DNA from: Theristus sp. LFF4_11
Lineage: Eukaryota; Nematoda; Chromadorea; Monhysterida; Xyalidae
Assembly (NCBI GenBank): GCA_030248135.1
Contig: JASANC010005374.1
Location: 59,352 to 123,351 of the forward strand
DNA: 64,000 nt
Reading direction: 5' to 3'
Position numbers and translations under genes: made by a program. Below the pieces are notes generated by a model. It was not told the origin of the DNA and ran no database searches. It was given only the letters and a program-made list of their open reading frames with translations. How positions within the stretch are numbered: position 1 is the first letter of the stretch; each line of letters opens with the position of its first letter. Shown one piece after another: positions 49,124 through 61,094 of this stretch.

Positions 49124-51129
49124 GTAGCTCATCGAACAAAGAAATGAACCGCATTACAACGGCATGAAAAGCCTGTCTTACTTAAAACTAGACGTTCAAT
49201 TGCGGAAATGAATTTTGCATATTTACGCACGATTAGTATTCAAACAAGCAACTCTCTCGTTTCTCACAATAACTCTGCTTAATTCTTATGAGCTTCTTTA
49301 TGTGCACTCAAATTCAAGCCTGTTATTTTTGACTTCGTAAAATTGCAGTATCGGACGGACACTACTTACTGTATGTGCAGCAATAAGTCTTCTATCTGGC
49401 TAAACAATGCCTGGCTTGAACACCATACGCGAACATATGAACTCAAATTCATTGCGTTCAATCTGTCACATTGCGCGGGTACGCGTGCGCGTGACCCTCA
49501 ATCCACGTGAGCCCCTACCCGTGAGCCCTATTACTGTCCATTGCCGCTGACGCTTTCAGACATCCGGGTTGATTACCAACTGAATCCGTCCGAACGTATG
49601 TGTTCAGACAAAAAAAAATCTTTTACGCTTCCTGTTTTTCTTCATGGTTGTATGTTCGTAACTTTGCTGCTATTGACGTTTTACAACATTACATTCACTG
49701 TATTACAACAACCCGTTTGAAGGCACGAATCAGAACACTGAATATGCATACAGCTTTGTGAACCTTCGGCTTGACTGCGATTGATTGTAAAACTGCTTGA
49801 GTTCCTGACTGCCGAATTGGTGACGTAGCGACGAATTCGAATTTGCTAACAGTTGAGAGAGCGGTCGCATTTTTACGTGCGACAGTAGCCAACCCATTCA
49901 ATCCTGCCGCTGTGGCGGTGGGGAATTGGCCCAGCGCCTCGTTCTGTTAGTACGTTAAACGAGACCAGATCGTACTGCAATTGTTGCATGGTCCGAAACT
50001 GTCGATTTATTTCTCTGTTATTAGACTATTTCTGCTGCTCAGTCGTGTTGCGAAATTCGAATGCCAATCAGACAAGTTGCCACTTTTTAGGAAAGGGAAC
50101 CACTTTCCGAGAAATGGATGTTTATTTCAAGGGAATTCTGTCGTTGAATTTGCCATTACTTTCGCGAGTTCGAGAGATGCCAGATGTTTGGACAAAAATT
50201 TCTTTTTCGGTTCTTCTTTTTCATGGTTGTATATGTTTGTAATTTTTTTAATGGGGGGGGGGGGTTTTTTTTCTTTCATCCATTTGGGGCACAATTTCAT
50301 CATTTTCACTGCAACCAGCGACTGAATTCGCTGGGTATGTGTTTCAAACAGGTTTCCAATAATCCCCCATTGGGGATTATTTGTGGGGGGATTATTCGGA
50401 AACTTGTCGTGGGGGTGGCGGTTTATTGGTGGGGGGGGGATTAATGGTGGGGGGGAGGTTAATGGGGGTAATACGGTATCACGTTATTCGCGCAGTGTGA
50501 CTGTGAAACACACTACAAGTGCGCGGAAACTGTCGCGGATGATCCGCTTGAAAATCCGCGACAGTACGGTTACCCGGTGGTCACATCATGAGGACACTTG
50601 AACGCCATAAAGTTTTTACTCAAACGGATTTACTATCGGTTTAGGTTTGGCGTTGCACACGAGCGGTTTCGACCATCCACTTTCAGGACGAACCCCTGCT
50701 CGCACGCTGTTGCTTAGAATGAACCGCTCTTGCCAATGATGTCTTGTGTGAGTAAACAGTTTCATGCATGACGCGGCAATTCAAATTGATCAGGTGATCC
50801 GAGAGTCCGAAATAGGGCCGCGCATCATTTGGGCGATTTTGAATTGCTACATAAAAATTGAAACTTTTTTCGAAACGGGTTGAGTCGCAAAACCTAAAAA
50901 ATTTATACCTAGTGCTCTTTGTCACATCTGTGCGCAACATCTTTCAAAATCGCATCAAGCATTTTCAACTTTTGGGGCATCCTGTGGAAGTTGCTTGGCT
51001 GGGCTATTATAAAGTTCTTGTACAGCAAAGTTCAAACATAAGTCCACTTTTTTGCGCTTTAATTCCAGAAGCCATTTGCGCTTAAGTGAAGGTTCCATGC
51101 CACCGAAATTGAAACACGCACAACGTGCT

Positions 51130-51395
51130 TACCGTAAAGTCTTGCATATAAGGTCTCCTTATATAAATTTGAAAATCAAAAATTTCTGAAAAAAGTGGAA
51201 TTTTGTGTGACAACCTTATAAGTGGGAGGAGGTCTTATAAAGCGAAGATTAGGAATTCCGGGCCTTATAAACGGGGTGGGATTTCGACCAAGTTAAAAAT
51301 TTGAATTTTTTGGTTTCCCGCCGTGTGACACTCCGCCCACTTTTAGGTGGGGGTCTTATAAATGGGAAGAACCTTATATGCAAGACTTTACGGTG
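51130..51395. mobile_element. MITE family 1, copy 2
   Basis: Ends CCGTAAAGTCTTGCATATAAGG and its inverse, TA at the left and TG (mutated TA) at the right. Opposite orientation to the copy at 4190-4457 and clearly homologous along its length. Confidence 0.85.
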
Positions 51396-51944
51396 TAAAA
51401 AGACGCACCGTTTGCTCGCACCTTTGGTTGTAGGTTTTGGATATCTAAATGCCAGAGTTTACCCGACGTCTCTACAAACTGAAGCAATTTTTGTTGATGA
51501 AATGCGCAGCTTTTCTGCTAAAATGCAGTTGAATTCTTTGCTCTCGTTTTGAATCAAGATTGTACCATGTAATATCTAAAAAGAATTTGTGATTTCCTTT
51601 GCACAAAACCTGTAGACACTAGACAGTATCATGAGTCCAGACCATGCATGTTCGAAACTTGCGAAAGTAATGATTTCGATGTCATTATTAAACTGATAAT
51701 TTCTGTTGCCATTTTCTCTGAAAAGCGCCATTTGGATGAACTTTTTACCGTTTCATACGGCTTTGTTTTTAAAAGTACATGTACGGTGGAGGGGAGGTGG
51801 TCCTCTTCCTCTTTAACGCTGTAAAGAAAAAAACGTTTAAACAGAACACATCCTACTGAACCACCCTGTACACAAGCGTTAGGACGTCAGGTTGGCCGAA
51901 CAAATTACGCATTTGTGGAAGCTTCAATTCTTTGGTTTCTTTGT

Positions 51945-52895
51945 TACTACAGTACTACAGTACGGCCGAATAAATGAGGCAGTCCATCAAGGCGGGATCA
52001 GTCGCAGACTAGGAGTTGTCTTTTTCAAAAATGCCAACATAATTCGCAATCATGTGTGCAAGGGAGAAAGAATGCACAGAATAGCGCGGATAATCGATTA
52101 GTTTAAAAAAACGAGTCAAATTTGGCACACAATGTGGTTTCTGAACGTCTTTTTTCTTTCATTCAAATTTCGCGCACTCCTTGAACCCTGAAAAAAGCTG
52201 CCATGTTTAATCGGCCATACCGTATTTTCGTTGAAGTCTGCGCACGCTCAAACCACGACAAATAAAAAGCCTTTTTAGTTGCACGCATTTTAATCATATC
52301 ATGTTCCTAGTTTTGTCGCACCGCAATGCGTCTGTCACGATCAGAAACCCCAAAAGACTCATAAACATGTTTTCAAGACAACTTTTGCAAAACAGAGTTA
52401 TTAGATCTGTAAACTATTTGAGGTTTTTAGACCGGTTCGCGGGTTGGTTTGAGGATACAAAAACACGGTGAAGCAAAATTTTACAACTTGATCCAAGTGC
52501 ACTGGATGGTTTTTGAATTCAGCAAATGTTGTTTTTATCAAAGCAGTGTACCAATCTACCATGTAATTTGTTTTAGTGCAAAACTTTTTATTTCTTTCGA
52601 CCTTTTTACAACCGTTTATTAACGACATTTACTTTATATACCGTATCCGTGGTGCTTTCAACAATAAATCAGTTCATCTAAACCTAATTGTGTCTGAAAT
52701 TAATCGTGTTTTAATCAATCATGTTTGTGCTATTCTGTTTGTTCTTTGTTCATTGCACACACGATTTGGGGGCAAATTGACACTCTTGTAAAAGACAACT
52801 TCGAACTCTTGTAAAGGACAACTCCGTGTCTGCGACGAATCCCGCCTCGATGGAGAATACAAGGACTGCCTAATTTATTCGGTCATACTGCATAC
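51945..52895. mobile_element. 0.95-kb element with inverted ends of about 80 bp
   Basis: The left end ('cggccgaataaatgaggcag' ... 'gcgggatcagtcgcagac' ... 'ggagttgtc') is the imperfect inverse of about 52800-52895 ('gacaactccgtgtctgcgac' ... 'gactgcctaatttattcgg'). The interior has no convincing gene. Probably a non-autonomous DNA transposon; exact ends were not determined. Confidence 0.6.
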
Positions 52896-53223
52896 TTAAC
52901 GAAAGACGGCAATTGGTTACTCATTTCCGTAACGCATTTCAAGTCCAAAACGCGCAGAGTAGCGTTTGCAAACTTTTTGTGACAAACAATCCAAACAGAA
53001 ACCTTAGGAAGGCGGCTAATCAATAAAATAATTCAGTGGTTTTCTCATTGTCATATCATATGAGTCAAACTTGAACGAACCATCCGAAAGCAAAAAACTT
53101 GTTATGTCATGGTCTATCAGCCGAAAATCAGTATTCGTCTATGATTTCATTGTGGAATTAGTTTCAGAACTCATGATTATTTCTGCGTTTATATTCTCAC
53201 ATTCTTATATGTATTCTTGCATT

Positions 53224-53320
53224 CTTAAGCGGCCCTCATGAAGCAGTACTCAATGACCGCACAGCTATGCTTCAGCACAGCTACGCGTCGCTAAATACTG
53301 CTTCATGAATGCCCCCATTA
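53224..53320. mobile_element. MITE family 2, copy 3
   Basis: Left end TTAAGCGGCCCTCATGAAGC, right inverted end 'gcttcatgaatgccccc' followed by ATTA. Same palindromic arms as 25048 and 30028. Confidence 0.75.
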
Positions 53321-53409
53321 TAATTTGTGCTCACTAAATCGCGTCTCCTGCGCTTGATTCAGGCAACACTAAACAAACGGTCGCCTCGAGTAGATTCAAC
53401 CGCGAAATA

Positions 53410-54559
53410 ATGGATTCCATAGTGGAAAAACAGTGTCGCAGACGCAGCAGTCGCCACGCGTCGCCGTGCAACGCGGTCAGCAGCGTGCTGTGCGTCGGTG
53501 TGTTCATGCTGCTGCTGCAATGCGCGTGCGGCGCTCCGGTGCCGGCGCCCGTCGATATCGGACGTCGGAGCAGCGAGCTCGAGCGACCGCAGGACGCCGA
53601 ACTGAAGCTGGTGACACAGTTGCTCGAGGAGATGAACAAAATGTCTGGCATTACGTTGTGTGAGTCACTGGAGATCACTCGGTATATAACATAAGATAAC
53701 ATGGAACATGGCGTTCTGTACGCTTCTCTCGGTTAGCCCTGGCTAAAAATGCCAACAACCAACAACATAACGTTTAGCTGGAACAGTTCAATCAGTTCAT
53801 ATGATGCATACCTGATTAGCGCGACAGTGAAAGGAATGACCACCTGTAAGTATGTTTGTTTTATCCGGTCACTTTTCTCGCAGTATGGAGAGCATGCGAA
53901 ACTTTGAATAAGAAGAACGAATCGAGTTTAGGTTGAAATCTAACACCCGTTTGAATGGCTACAGTTGAACTTTAAATTATGGGGAATCAGCTGATTCGTT
54001 GGTGGTTACGGTATGCATGCTTTCTGTGCAAATCAAACTCCGCCCCCACAGTGACGCCTGCACAGAAAACAAGCATCACACCACCACCAACCAATCAGCT
54101 GATTCTCTGTAATAGAGTTCGACCATAGGTATGTTTTCTTGCAACTTTGACCCTGTTCTTTTTCTTTCGCGTGCTGTGCATTCTACGAAAAAAATGACAG
54201 GTTTAAACAAACATACCGTATTCTAGGGATCAATTTGAGTCAACAGTTGTGAGAACAAAACAACACTTATACCTTTTTGTTAAACTAGGTGAAAAATAAG
54301 TCTTCACGTTCATATAATTGTGTCCATACTTTTTTTCTTAGTGTTTCTTTCAAAAAACGTAAAGCACAAATTGGAATCAAAGGTTGATTCCGTCGCTTTT
54401 TACTAAAATCAACATGAGTTAACGTATATATCAATACTGTTGTTTTCAGTGATTAAAAACCCTGCTGGTGGCAGTAACACGAACGTGAATAGCAAATGCA
54501 AAAGTAACGTAAGTTTCGGACACGAATTCGACGTTCTCTGCAGAGCACTCAACAACTGA
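53410..54559 (+). CDS. possible small secreted protein or peptide precursor, 119 aa
   Basis: Two exons, 53410-53659 and 54450-54559, with a strong GTGAGT donor, a TTTTCAG acceptor and matching phase, give 119 residues. The N-terminus is basic and then has a hydrophobic core (SSVLCVGVFMLLLQCACG) followed by APVPAP, which fits a signal peptide or signal anchor. The rest is a short acidic amphipathic stretch (ELKLVTQLLEEMNKM) and a C-terminal part with two cysteines (SKCKSNVSF and FDVLCRALNN). There are no obvious dibasic-flanked repeated peptides. The GC-rich first exon differs in composition from surrounding DNA, which favours real coding. Not recognised; neuropeptide-like or small secreted effector are both possible. 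The intron contains a SINE fragment and a hairpin MITE. Confidence 0.5.
53707..53766 (+). mobile_element. tRNA-derived SINE family 1, 3' fragment
   Basis: Only the body end 'atggcgttctgtacgcttct', the 'gttagccctggctaaaaa' stretch and an AAC tail remain, a 5' truncation as expected from reverse transcription. Confidence 0.75.
53983..54113. repeat. hairpin MITE with GAATCAGCTGATT ends
   Basis: Left GAATCAGCTGATTCGTTGGT and right ACCAACCAATCAGCTGATTC are inverted. The loop includes 'tgctttctgtgcaa' and 'gcctgcacagaaaacaagca', which also pair. It lies in the intron of the possible secreted protein gene. Confidence 0.7.
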
Positions 54560-57500
54560 ACAACCCACGACAGCGGAACAACAACATCGACCACTGACAA
54601 CAGAACAACGACAACAACAACAACAACAAAAATGCAGCTGAATCTTGTACAAACTTCTTCAAAACATTATGTACATTGTACCTGCTTCTCAGACCTGCAA
54701 ACCAGAGACCTGCGTTGTGGCATATCATCATAATCATACGTTTATTTGCAACTTCTTCACCGGTGTTTTCTTGATCTATTCTTTCCGTTTCTCGTTGTTT
54801 TAATACATATCTAGATACACAAAGTATGTGAATGGTACAGTTTTCTTCAAAATGTGCATGGTATAGTTTTCTTCAAATATGCAAAATGTAGCTCTTACTT
54901 ATTTTTTTTATTCACACACAAAAAAAATAACAAAATCCCAAACAAAGTGGTCATGAGAAACCGGCTTGTTACGCCGCGTCACAAGTTTTTTTTGTCGTGA
55001 GTGTGCAAACGGCGTGCGTTATGTGCACTATTTCTGATCAGTAAAATTGTTGCATTGCGTGGCCGTGGCGTGGCATTCTGATCACTTCCAAAGCACCGAA
55101 TCGACGGCTGCGTGTTTGTCGACGATTTTCATTGATTTGAGTGTCGATTTTAACAAACTAACGCAATGCATATCATAACTTTCATGTCATGTCACACGGT
55201 ATTCAAAACAAGAGGAATCTTCAGATAATCAATACGGCAACTGTTGATTCCGGTGTTCCGGGACTACACAAATCAGCAATACAGTACAACAATCGCCAAT
55301 CAGAAATAGTGTACAACGCTCACAAAACTGGTTAAAAAGCAGCGTAACGGGGCCACTTTCGTGTGACAACCTTGCTGCGTATTTCGTAATTTTTTTTGTG
55401 TGTTGATAGTGGATATGACGCTTTGACGTCGCACACGTTTTTATCCGATGTTTTTTTGATTTTCAACTTTTTAACTTCCAAGGCACCACAGCTTATGTTC
55501 CTTACCTATGTTTAAGGTTGAGGAGGTGTCATCTCATCAATTTTTGTCATCCACATAAACTGATTCTGCGTTGTTATACAATGATGCATTTCCAGTTCAC
55601 TGTTCGTGCAAAAAAAACATGTTTGAAAAAACAACAACAGCTATGGAAATGAAAGTCTTGTTGCGCTTTGTTGGATAATTTCGGTTTCGTGCTGAATTAT
55701 TCATATCTGCGTTTCTCAATGGTGCACTGCATGTCAAGCGCGACAGCAAAGATTCACGGCAACGCGTGGACTCGCCGCGAGACGAACGAACCAAGAAAAA
55801 CAGTTGCAACCAACCGCATGGCCCACAGCTGAATGCGGCTCAGTGCGGCTCGATTATTTTTGTTGGATGCTTTCGAAAAAAAACACACCGCATCCGATCG
55901 GCAAACATAAAAAAAACTCACTGCTTGTCGCTGGTGTTGGTCCAGTGCCACGGCTGCTTGTTTTTTTTGCTCCAATATTCAGAAACAGCGCCGTATCAAG
56001 CATGACGCAAGGATATACGTCCATATGTATATCTGAGACTGAGCGCTGAGTATTGAAAACTATGCACACTGTTTCCGCTGCGTTTTTGGTGTCCCACTTT
56101 TCAAAGCCGCTCTACCACTGACTGTCATGTCCCGAGCGTCCAATGCGCTATTGCGTGTTGAGCTTTTATCGACGAAAACTCAAAACGCACTGAAAACTTC
56201 CGGCGACTGTTTTATTATGAAAGAAATAACGACAATAATATTTCCGATATCGGAAAATATCGTTCACGATCAGTCAAAGTTTTAGATTCATAAACTCCCT
56301 TAGCCGAATTCAAGGTATTTAGACGAATGCTCAATACGATAGAGCAACACAGCGACTGATTAACGTTACGGACCAAGCGGCAAAACGAAACAATCATCAC
56401 AAGAATAAAATGAAAAAATACAGTTTTGTCTACATGTATAAATTTGAAACTGTTGTCGTTGTGATGGCAGAATAGAAAAAAAACCATCACCAGCAGCCGC
56501 ACGAACGACCGTTATTTTCAGCAGTGTTATCGCTCATCGATTAGTGCACCATTTTTGCGTCACTGTTCAAGTGGCATACACCACGGGACACGAGGCGTCC
56601 GTGACACGAAGCGCATGGACGAAATGGGGTAAGCGGACGCACAACTACACCCGCGAAAAAATACAATTTTCGTCACAAAAGAACTGCAAAAATGCCTGCT
56701 TTTCATGATGTTTTTCATTATTTTTTCGTCCACTACTTGGCAATAAGTTTTCCATCGTGCGTCGCAGTTTTCATCTTCAATAGCTGAGAGTCGTCTGTGC
56801 GTGCGTTGTGTTTTGGTATTTTTTTTTCAAAAGCCACAGCACTACATACTACATCAGTCTCATTTCTCAGCGTCGCACCTGCACCGGACGCCAGCCTCCT
56901 GTGCCTCTTTTGTGCGCTGCTTTTAATGACACACACCCGTGGAGAAGAACGCTGTAGCCACACGCATGTTGGCCTGGCCACTAAATTACCCCAGCAGCTT
57001 TTGTCGCCCCGCGTGTTGTTGTCTGGTCGTTCGGGATTTTTTGTTGCAATATTGCAATCAGTGATGTGAAACCTTGCGAATGAACGTCGCTCCGGTGTTT
57101 ATCGTTTGCCGGGCTTGCTTTTGTTTTGCGTTTTTTTTTCACCTCGAGAAACAATCGTCCACGGACGATTATGCGGCGCATTTTTATCGGAATCGTATGG
57201 CGTTTTTTTGGTTTGCAGTCAATTTGCGCTTCTGTGTCGCTCCCAGAAAGATCCCAAGTGACTCTGAGATACAGAGCGGCATGACAAACACACACATACA
57301 GACGGACGGACACACTTCGCAAGTGCTGATAGAAGCTCAATTTGATACTTCACAATGGTGTGTGTGGATCGGCGCCACACTCACCGAAAAACTGTTAAAA
57401 AAACGTTTTTTTGTGAATTTGCAATGCTGGTCCGATGTGAGGAGACAAAAACTAAGACGACAAACGGTTCCTGCTGAGATCCATTCTTCTGTGTGTTACC

Positions 57501-58364
57501 TGCCCCTGGAAAAACCCATGCCAATTCCCCTGCGATTTTTCTAGCGCAGGCAACCGTTGGATAATTATTCTTGGAAAGATTCTTGCCAACACACTTGACT
57601 CAGCGTTTCACACCGGCGCATATGGACGGACGCAGAATGGAAATAACAATTGGCAACACAACGCGGAGTGCTCACAGCTCATATTATTATTCTCCGTGCA
57701 GTGTCCGCTGTAGCAGTCTCACAGCTTGTTTGTGCCCCTCCCCCCTCAAGCTAGCGTACATTGGCTTGGCGCCCCCCTCTGGGCTGCGCATAAGTGTGCG
57801 TCTATTGTACAAAGTTATTAGCATGCTCATTAGTGAATGCCGTTGCAGCGCATGCGCCGGCTTGCTTAAACTGAGCGAAACAGAGACATTCAGACAGGTG
57901 CAACTTTGTTCGCAAACGGTTTTTGTCTTTTTTTGCGTTTTTGAGCATCGTGTGCGCATTGAAGCAAAATTTAAAAAAAATATTAAAAATTTACAAATGG
58001 AATAAAAAGCAGCAGTTTTACGTTACTTTCTTGTTCTTATCGTCTAATTGACAAGCCAGTCTCATTTTCACTTTTGAAAGAAGAAAAACAGATAAAAATC
58101 TGTTGAGACCGAAATGAAAACGGTCCATCACCACTGGACACGCGAGTTACCGTGCAATCGCGGGAACATGAAAAAACATCAACATGAAAATACCGCCGAA
58201 AAGCGAACGCACATTGCATGATGAATAAATAACTAACAGAACGGTTGCGTGTTCGGCGCTAATATTTCCGTGGTTGCTCTTTGCTAGCCGGCGTCACGTC
58301 ATCAGTGCGCGCTTTGGTTTCAATCTGTCAAAACACCGTCTTCTGATTAGCCGGCTAGCGCAAA
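54560..58364. other. intergenic, no gene seen
   Basis: An AAC run at about 54608-54632, then mostly AT-rich sequence with several short, unsupported open frames (for example 56981-57544 on both strands). Contains the Homer promoter region. Confidence 0.4.
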
Positions 58365-61094
58365 ATGCCGGCGACAACGAGCGACTGTCAGCTTGGTGGT
58401 GCTGATAATAATGACGCTAATAAACAAGACACCTCGTCGATGACGCCGCGCGAGATGCAGAAGTTCCTGACGGCAACACTGCTACTGTGCAGAGCGCAAC
58501 GGTTAGTTGCATTATGCGCATGCGGCGACTGTAAGCACACGCGAAATAGACATCAGGCGGCTAATAATTCACGGACGCTGCTTGCTTCTCTGCTCTTTGC
58601 TCGCGTGTGTTGCTGTTGTTTTGCCGGTTTGTCGGATTATCAGTTTCGTTAGATTCTGTGGTCTCTGATTTCGTGCTGTCTGTGTTCGTATCGCTCATTC
58701 GACGACTCTCTGGGTTTGTTTCGTTTTTGGTTTCAGTGTTCATGTTGTGTGCGGAAGACACGTTTGCAAAGTTTGCCGCCTTTTGAACAGTAAATCAATC
58801 AAGAATTTCAGTGCCCCCTCGTGTATTGTGTAAAAAAAAACAGCAAATTGCAGAAAAATGCCGCGTCTATCAGCAGTGTGCTCCGTGTACACACTGAAGG
58901 CGTCATCATCATCATCATCAACATCATCGTGTCCATCAACGAGCACATCAAGCAACCACGCCGTGCCGGATGCGTCCACTCAGTCGCACATCAAGCCACT
59001 GTGGCGTCCGTGTGTCACCGGTGAAAACGGTCGACCACAGGCGGTGCCGGTGCACGTTTTCTACGACACGCGGCGTGCCTCGCATCGTATCATCTCGGTG
59101 CAGGCAACCACGGTACGGAGTTTTGTATTTGTGTGCATGTTGCTGATTGGCTGCCTTTGTGTGGCGTTTTTTTCGGTTCCTCCACCGGTTTTCTGAAACT
59201 CGAAGATGCCAAACTCAGTGGCGTGTGTGAATGGCTATGCCGTGGGGTGTGCAGATTGCCTTACCACGAGTGCGGACAGCCTCGCCTCTCCCCACTCTGA
59301 CCTGGCCTCGTGGTACCAGTGATCTGAGCTCTGTTTCGATTTCGATGACTTTCGGCCGCTGAACCGGAGCAGGAGCTAATCCAAATTTTTTTTTTAACAT
59401 TTAGCGAGCAATGTCAATATTCAATGCGGTAGGTCTGGTCGATGTTTTTACGCACTGAAACTTGCGGCAATAATTCCCATGATCAAATTGGCCTCCGAAA
59501 TTGTGCCAATCTGCGAGTACAAGAACTACACAAGATTCGTGTATATGTCCTCGAAGTCTGTAGACAAATGCGCACACTGCAGCATGTACAGAAACACGCG
59601 CAAATTGAATGCAGTTTTCTGTGTGTGTGTGTGTGTGTGTTTGTCAAGTGCTGAGAGTGGCATGAATAGAAAAAAATGACCAAGCTAACCGCCGCTTTGT
59701 CAAATCGTGTTTTTTTTATTATTACTGCAGTTTGTAAGCAAACTCATTTCCACAGTACGAATCACTCATGTTTTGCAGGCCATCATCAATGTGACCATCA
59801 GCGCGGCGTTGTCTCTCACGCGACTGAGCAGCAAATTCGTGCAGTTGGTCGACGCAAACACGGGCGCCGTCTTCGGCCTGGGATTTGCCGACGAACAGCA
59901 ATTGCATTCTGTGAGCGTCCTGTGTGCACCCGTTTTATGATGATTTTCTGTGTCATTTTTATTGTTCCATCTTATTCGACTGTCCCTATTCGGTTGTTTT
60001 TTCGTCATTGCTGTTTTTTTGCTTGTGACTTTTCGTTCTGTGAGAAGAACATCTCAAGTCGAACATGACATGAATGTTTCTTATTGGATCTCATGAATAT
60101 TCGGTGTTGACGTGTTTGGTTTCCATCTGCATATTTTTTTTGTTTGAAAAACTCAATTCAGTTTCTTGACGGCGTCGCAGAGATCAAGACGAAACTGAGG
60201 CAGGCCACTGCGACCAACGGCGTGTGCACAAGCACGACCGACTTGAACGTGAGGGGAAGCTTGCGCTTTTTCGATATCGTTATTTTTTTAATCTGCAATC
60301 GATCGAAACTTATTTCAAGCTATTGAATTTTTACAAAAAACAACCGTTTATCGAAACACGCTTTATGGTTACAGATGGCTGCCAGTGGGACGCACACAGC
60401 AGCAACGCTGGACACCGCTGACTCGGCGACGTTGCGCATCGAAAATGAACGATTGAAAGTGGCGCTCGCTGAAAGGTCGGGCGGGACACATTTTGAATAA
60501 TGGAACTTTTGCTTTTTTTATCTGTTTCAAATTATATGGAACGGAACTGCGCGCATAGCTCGGTGAACGCTCGCCAGTGGGAGAAACAACTGACGAAACT
60601 GCAGCAGACGAACCAGAAGTTGAGCGAAACACTGAGACGACTGGAACAACAGGGGCATCGTGTCGAGACGTCAACAACACTACCTCAGGTGCGACTCGCT
60701 TCTGTTGAGCATTGAACACTGTTGCACCATCAATGCAGCCAATCAGCGTTGTTTGATCAGTTTCGCTCTTCTTGATCAACGTTTTTTTTTGTCGCAGAAC
60801 GGCACCAATCACGCGAACGCGCATCATTGCACCTCACCGAAGCATCGTGCAACGCCGCCACCGGCATCAAGTCACCATCAACTGCAGTCGCTCTACAACG
60901 AGATGGGCGAACGAATCGGTGATCTGGCGCAGTTGCATCGACTGTTGCATGAGCACATCGTACAGATCGACAGCACCACCACCGCCACAACAACAACAAC
61001 AACAACGCTCGCGAACACAACAACGCTGACGAACAGCATCGATTCCGACCGGACGCCCACCGCAGAAGACGCGAGGAATCTCGAGTCGTATTGA
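58365..61094 (+). CDS. HOMER: Homer-family scaffold protein
   Basis: Seven exons in phase: 58365-58501, 58854-59112, 59779-59910, 60162-60248, 60375-60475, 60559-60688 and 60798-61094, giving 380 residues. Homer links metabotropic glutamate, IP3 and ryanodine receptors and Shank at synapses and muscle through an EVH1 domain that binds PPxxF-type ligands, and tetramerises through a C-terminal coiled coil. EVH1 evidence is KPLW-RPC (the ligand-binding Trp), AVPVHVFYDT, HRIISVQATTAIINVTIS, SKFVQLVDANTGAVFGLGFAD and the helix LHSFLDGVAEIKTKL. Coiled-coil evidence is NERLKVALAER, RQWEKQLTKLQQTNQKLSETLRRLEQQ and HQLQSLYNEMGERI. The N-terminus is unusual: a 45-residue leader, and about 30 Ser/Thr-rich residues between the first EVH1 strand and the Trp. 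Intron 2 holds repeat R3. Confidence 0.9.
59185..59375 (+). repeat. interspersed repeat R3, diverged copy
   Basis: Shares 'gatgccaaactcagtgg', 'gtaccagtgatct', 'tttcgatttcgatg' and 'accggagcaggagct' with the copy at 19148-19340 and with tails at 7304 and 40482. It lies in Homer intron 2. Confidence 0.6.
59619..59640. repeat. (GT)n microsatellite in Homer intron 2
   Basis: About ten GT units. Confidence 0.9.

Larger units (their letters stand above)
47280..53409. other. intergenic, no gene seen
   Basis: About 6 kb of AT-rich sequence. Identified contents are a 195-bp repeat (48933-49123), a MITE family 1 copy (51130-51395), a 0.95-kb inverted-end element (51945-52895), a MITE family 2 copy (53224-53320), poly-G patches at about 50250 and 50430, and a short hairpin with 'ctgtcgcggat' arms at about 50528-50567. 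No exon could be supported. Confidence 0.4.

Noticed and set aside
57074..57544. 156-residue open frame (+)
   Set aside because: Low-complexity start and no motif. The opposite strand is equally open (56981-57340), so it could not be distinguished from chance.
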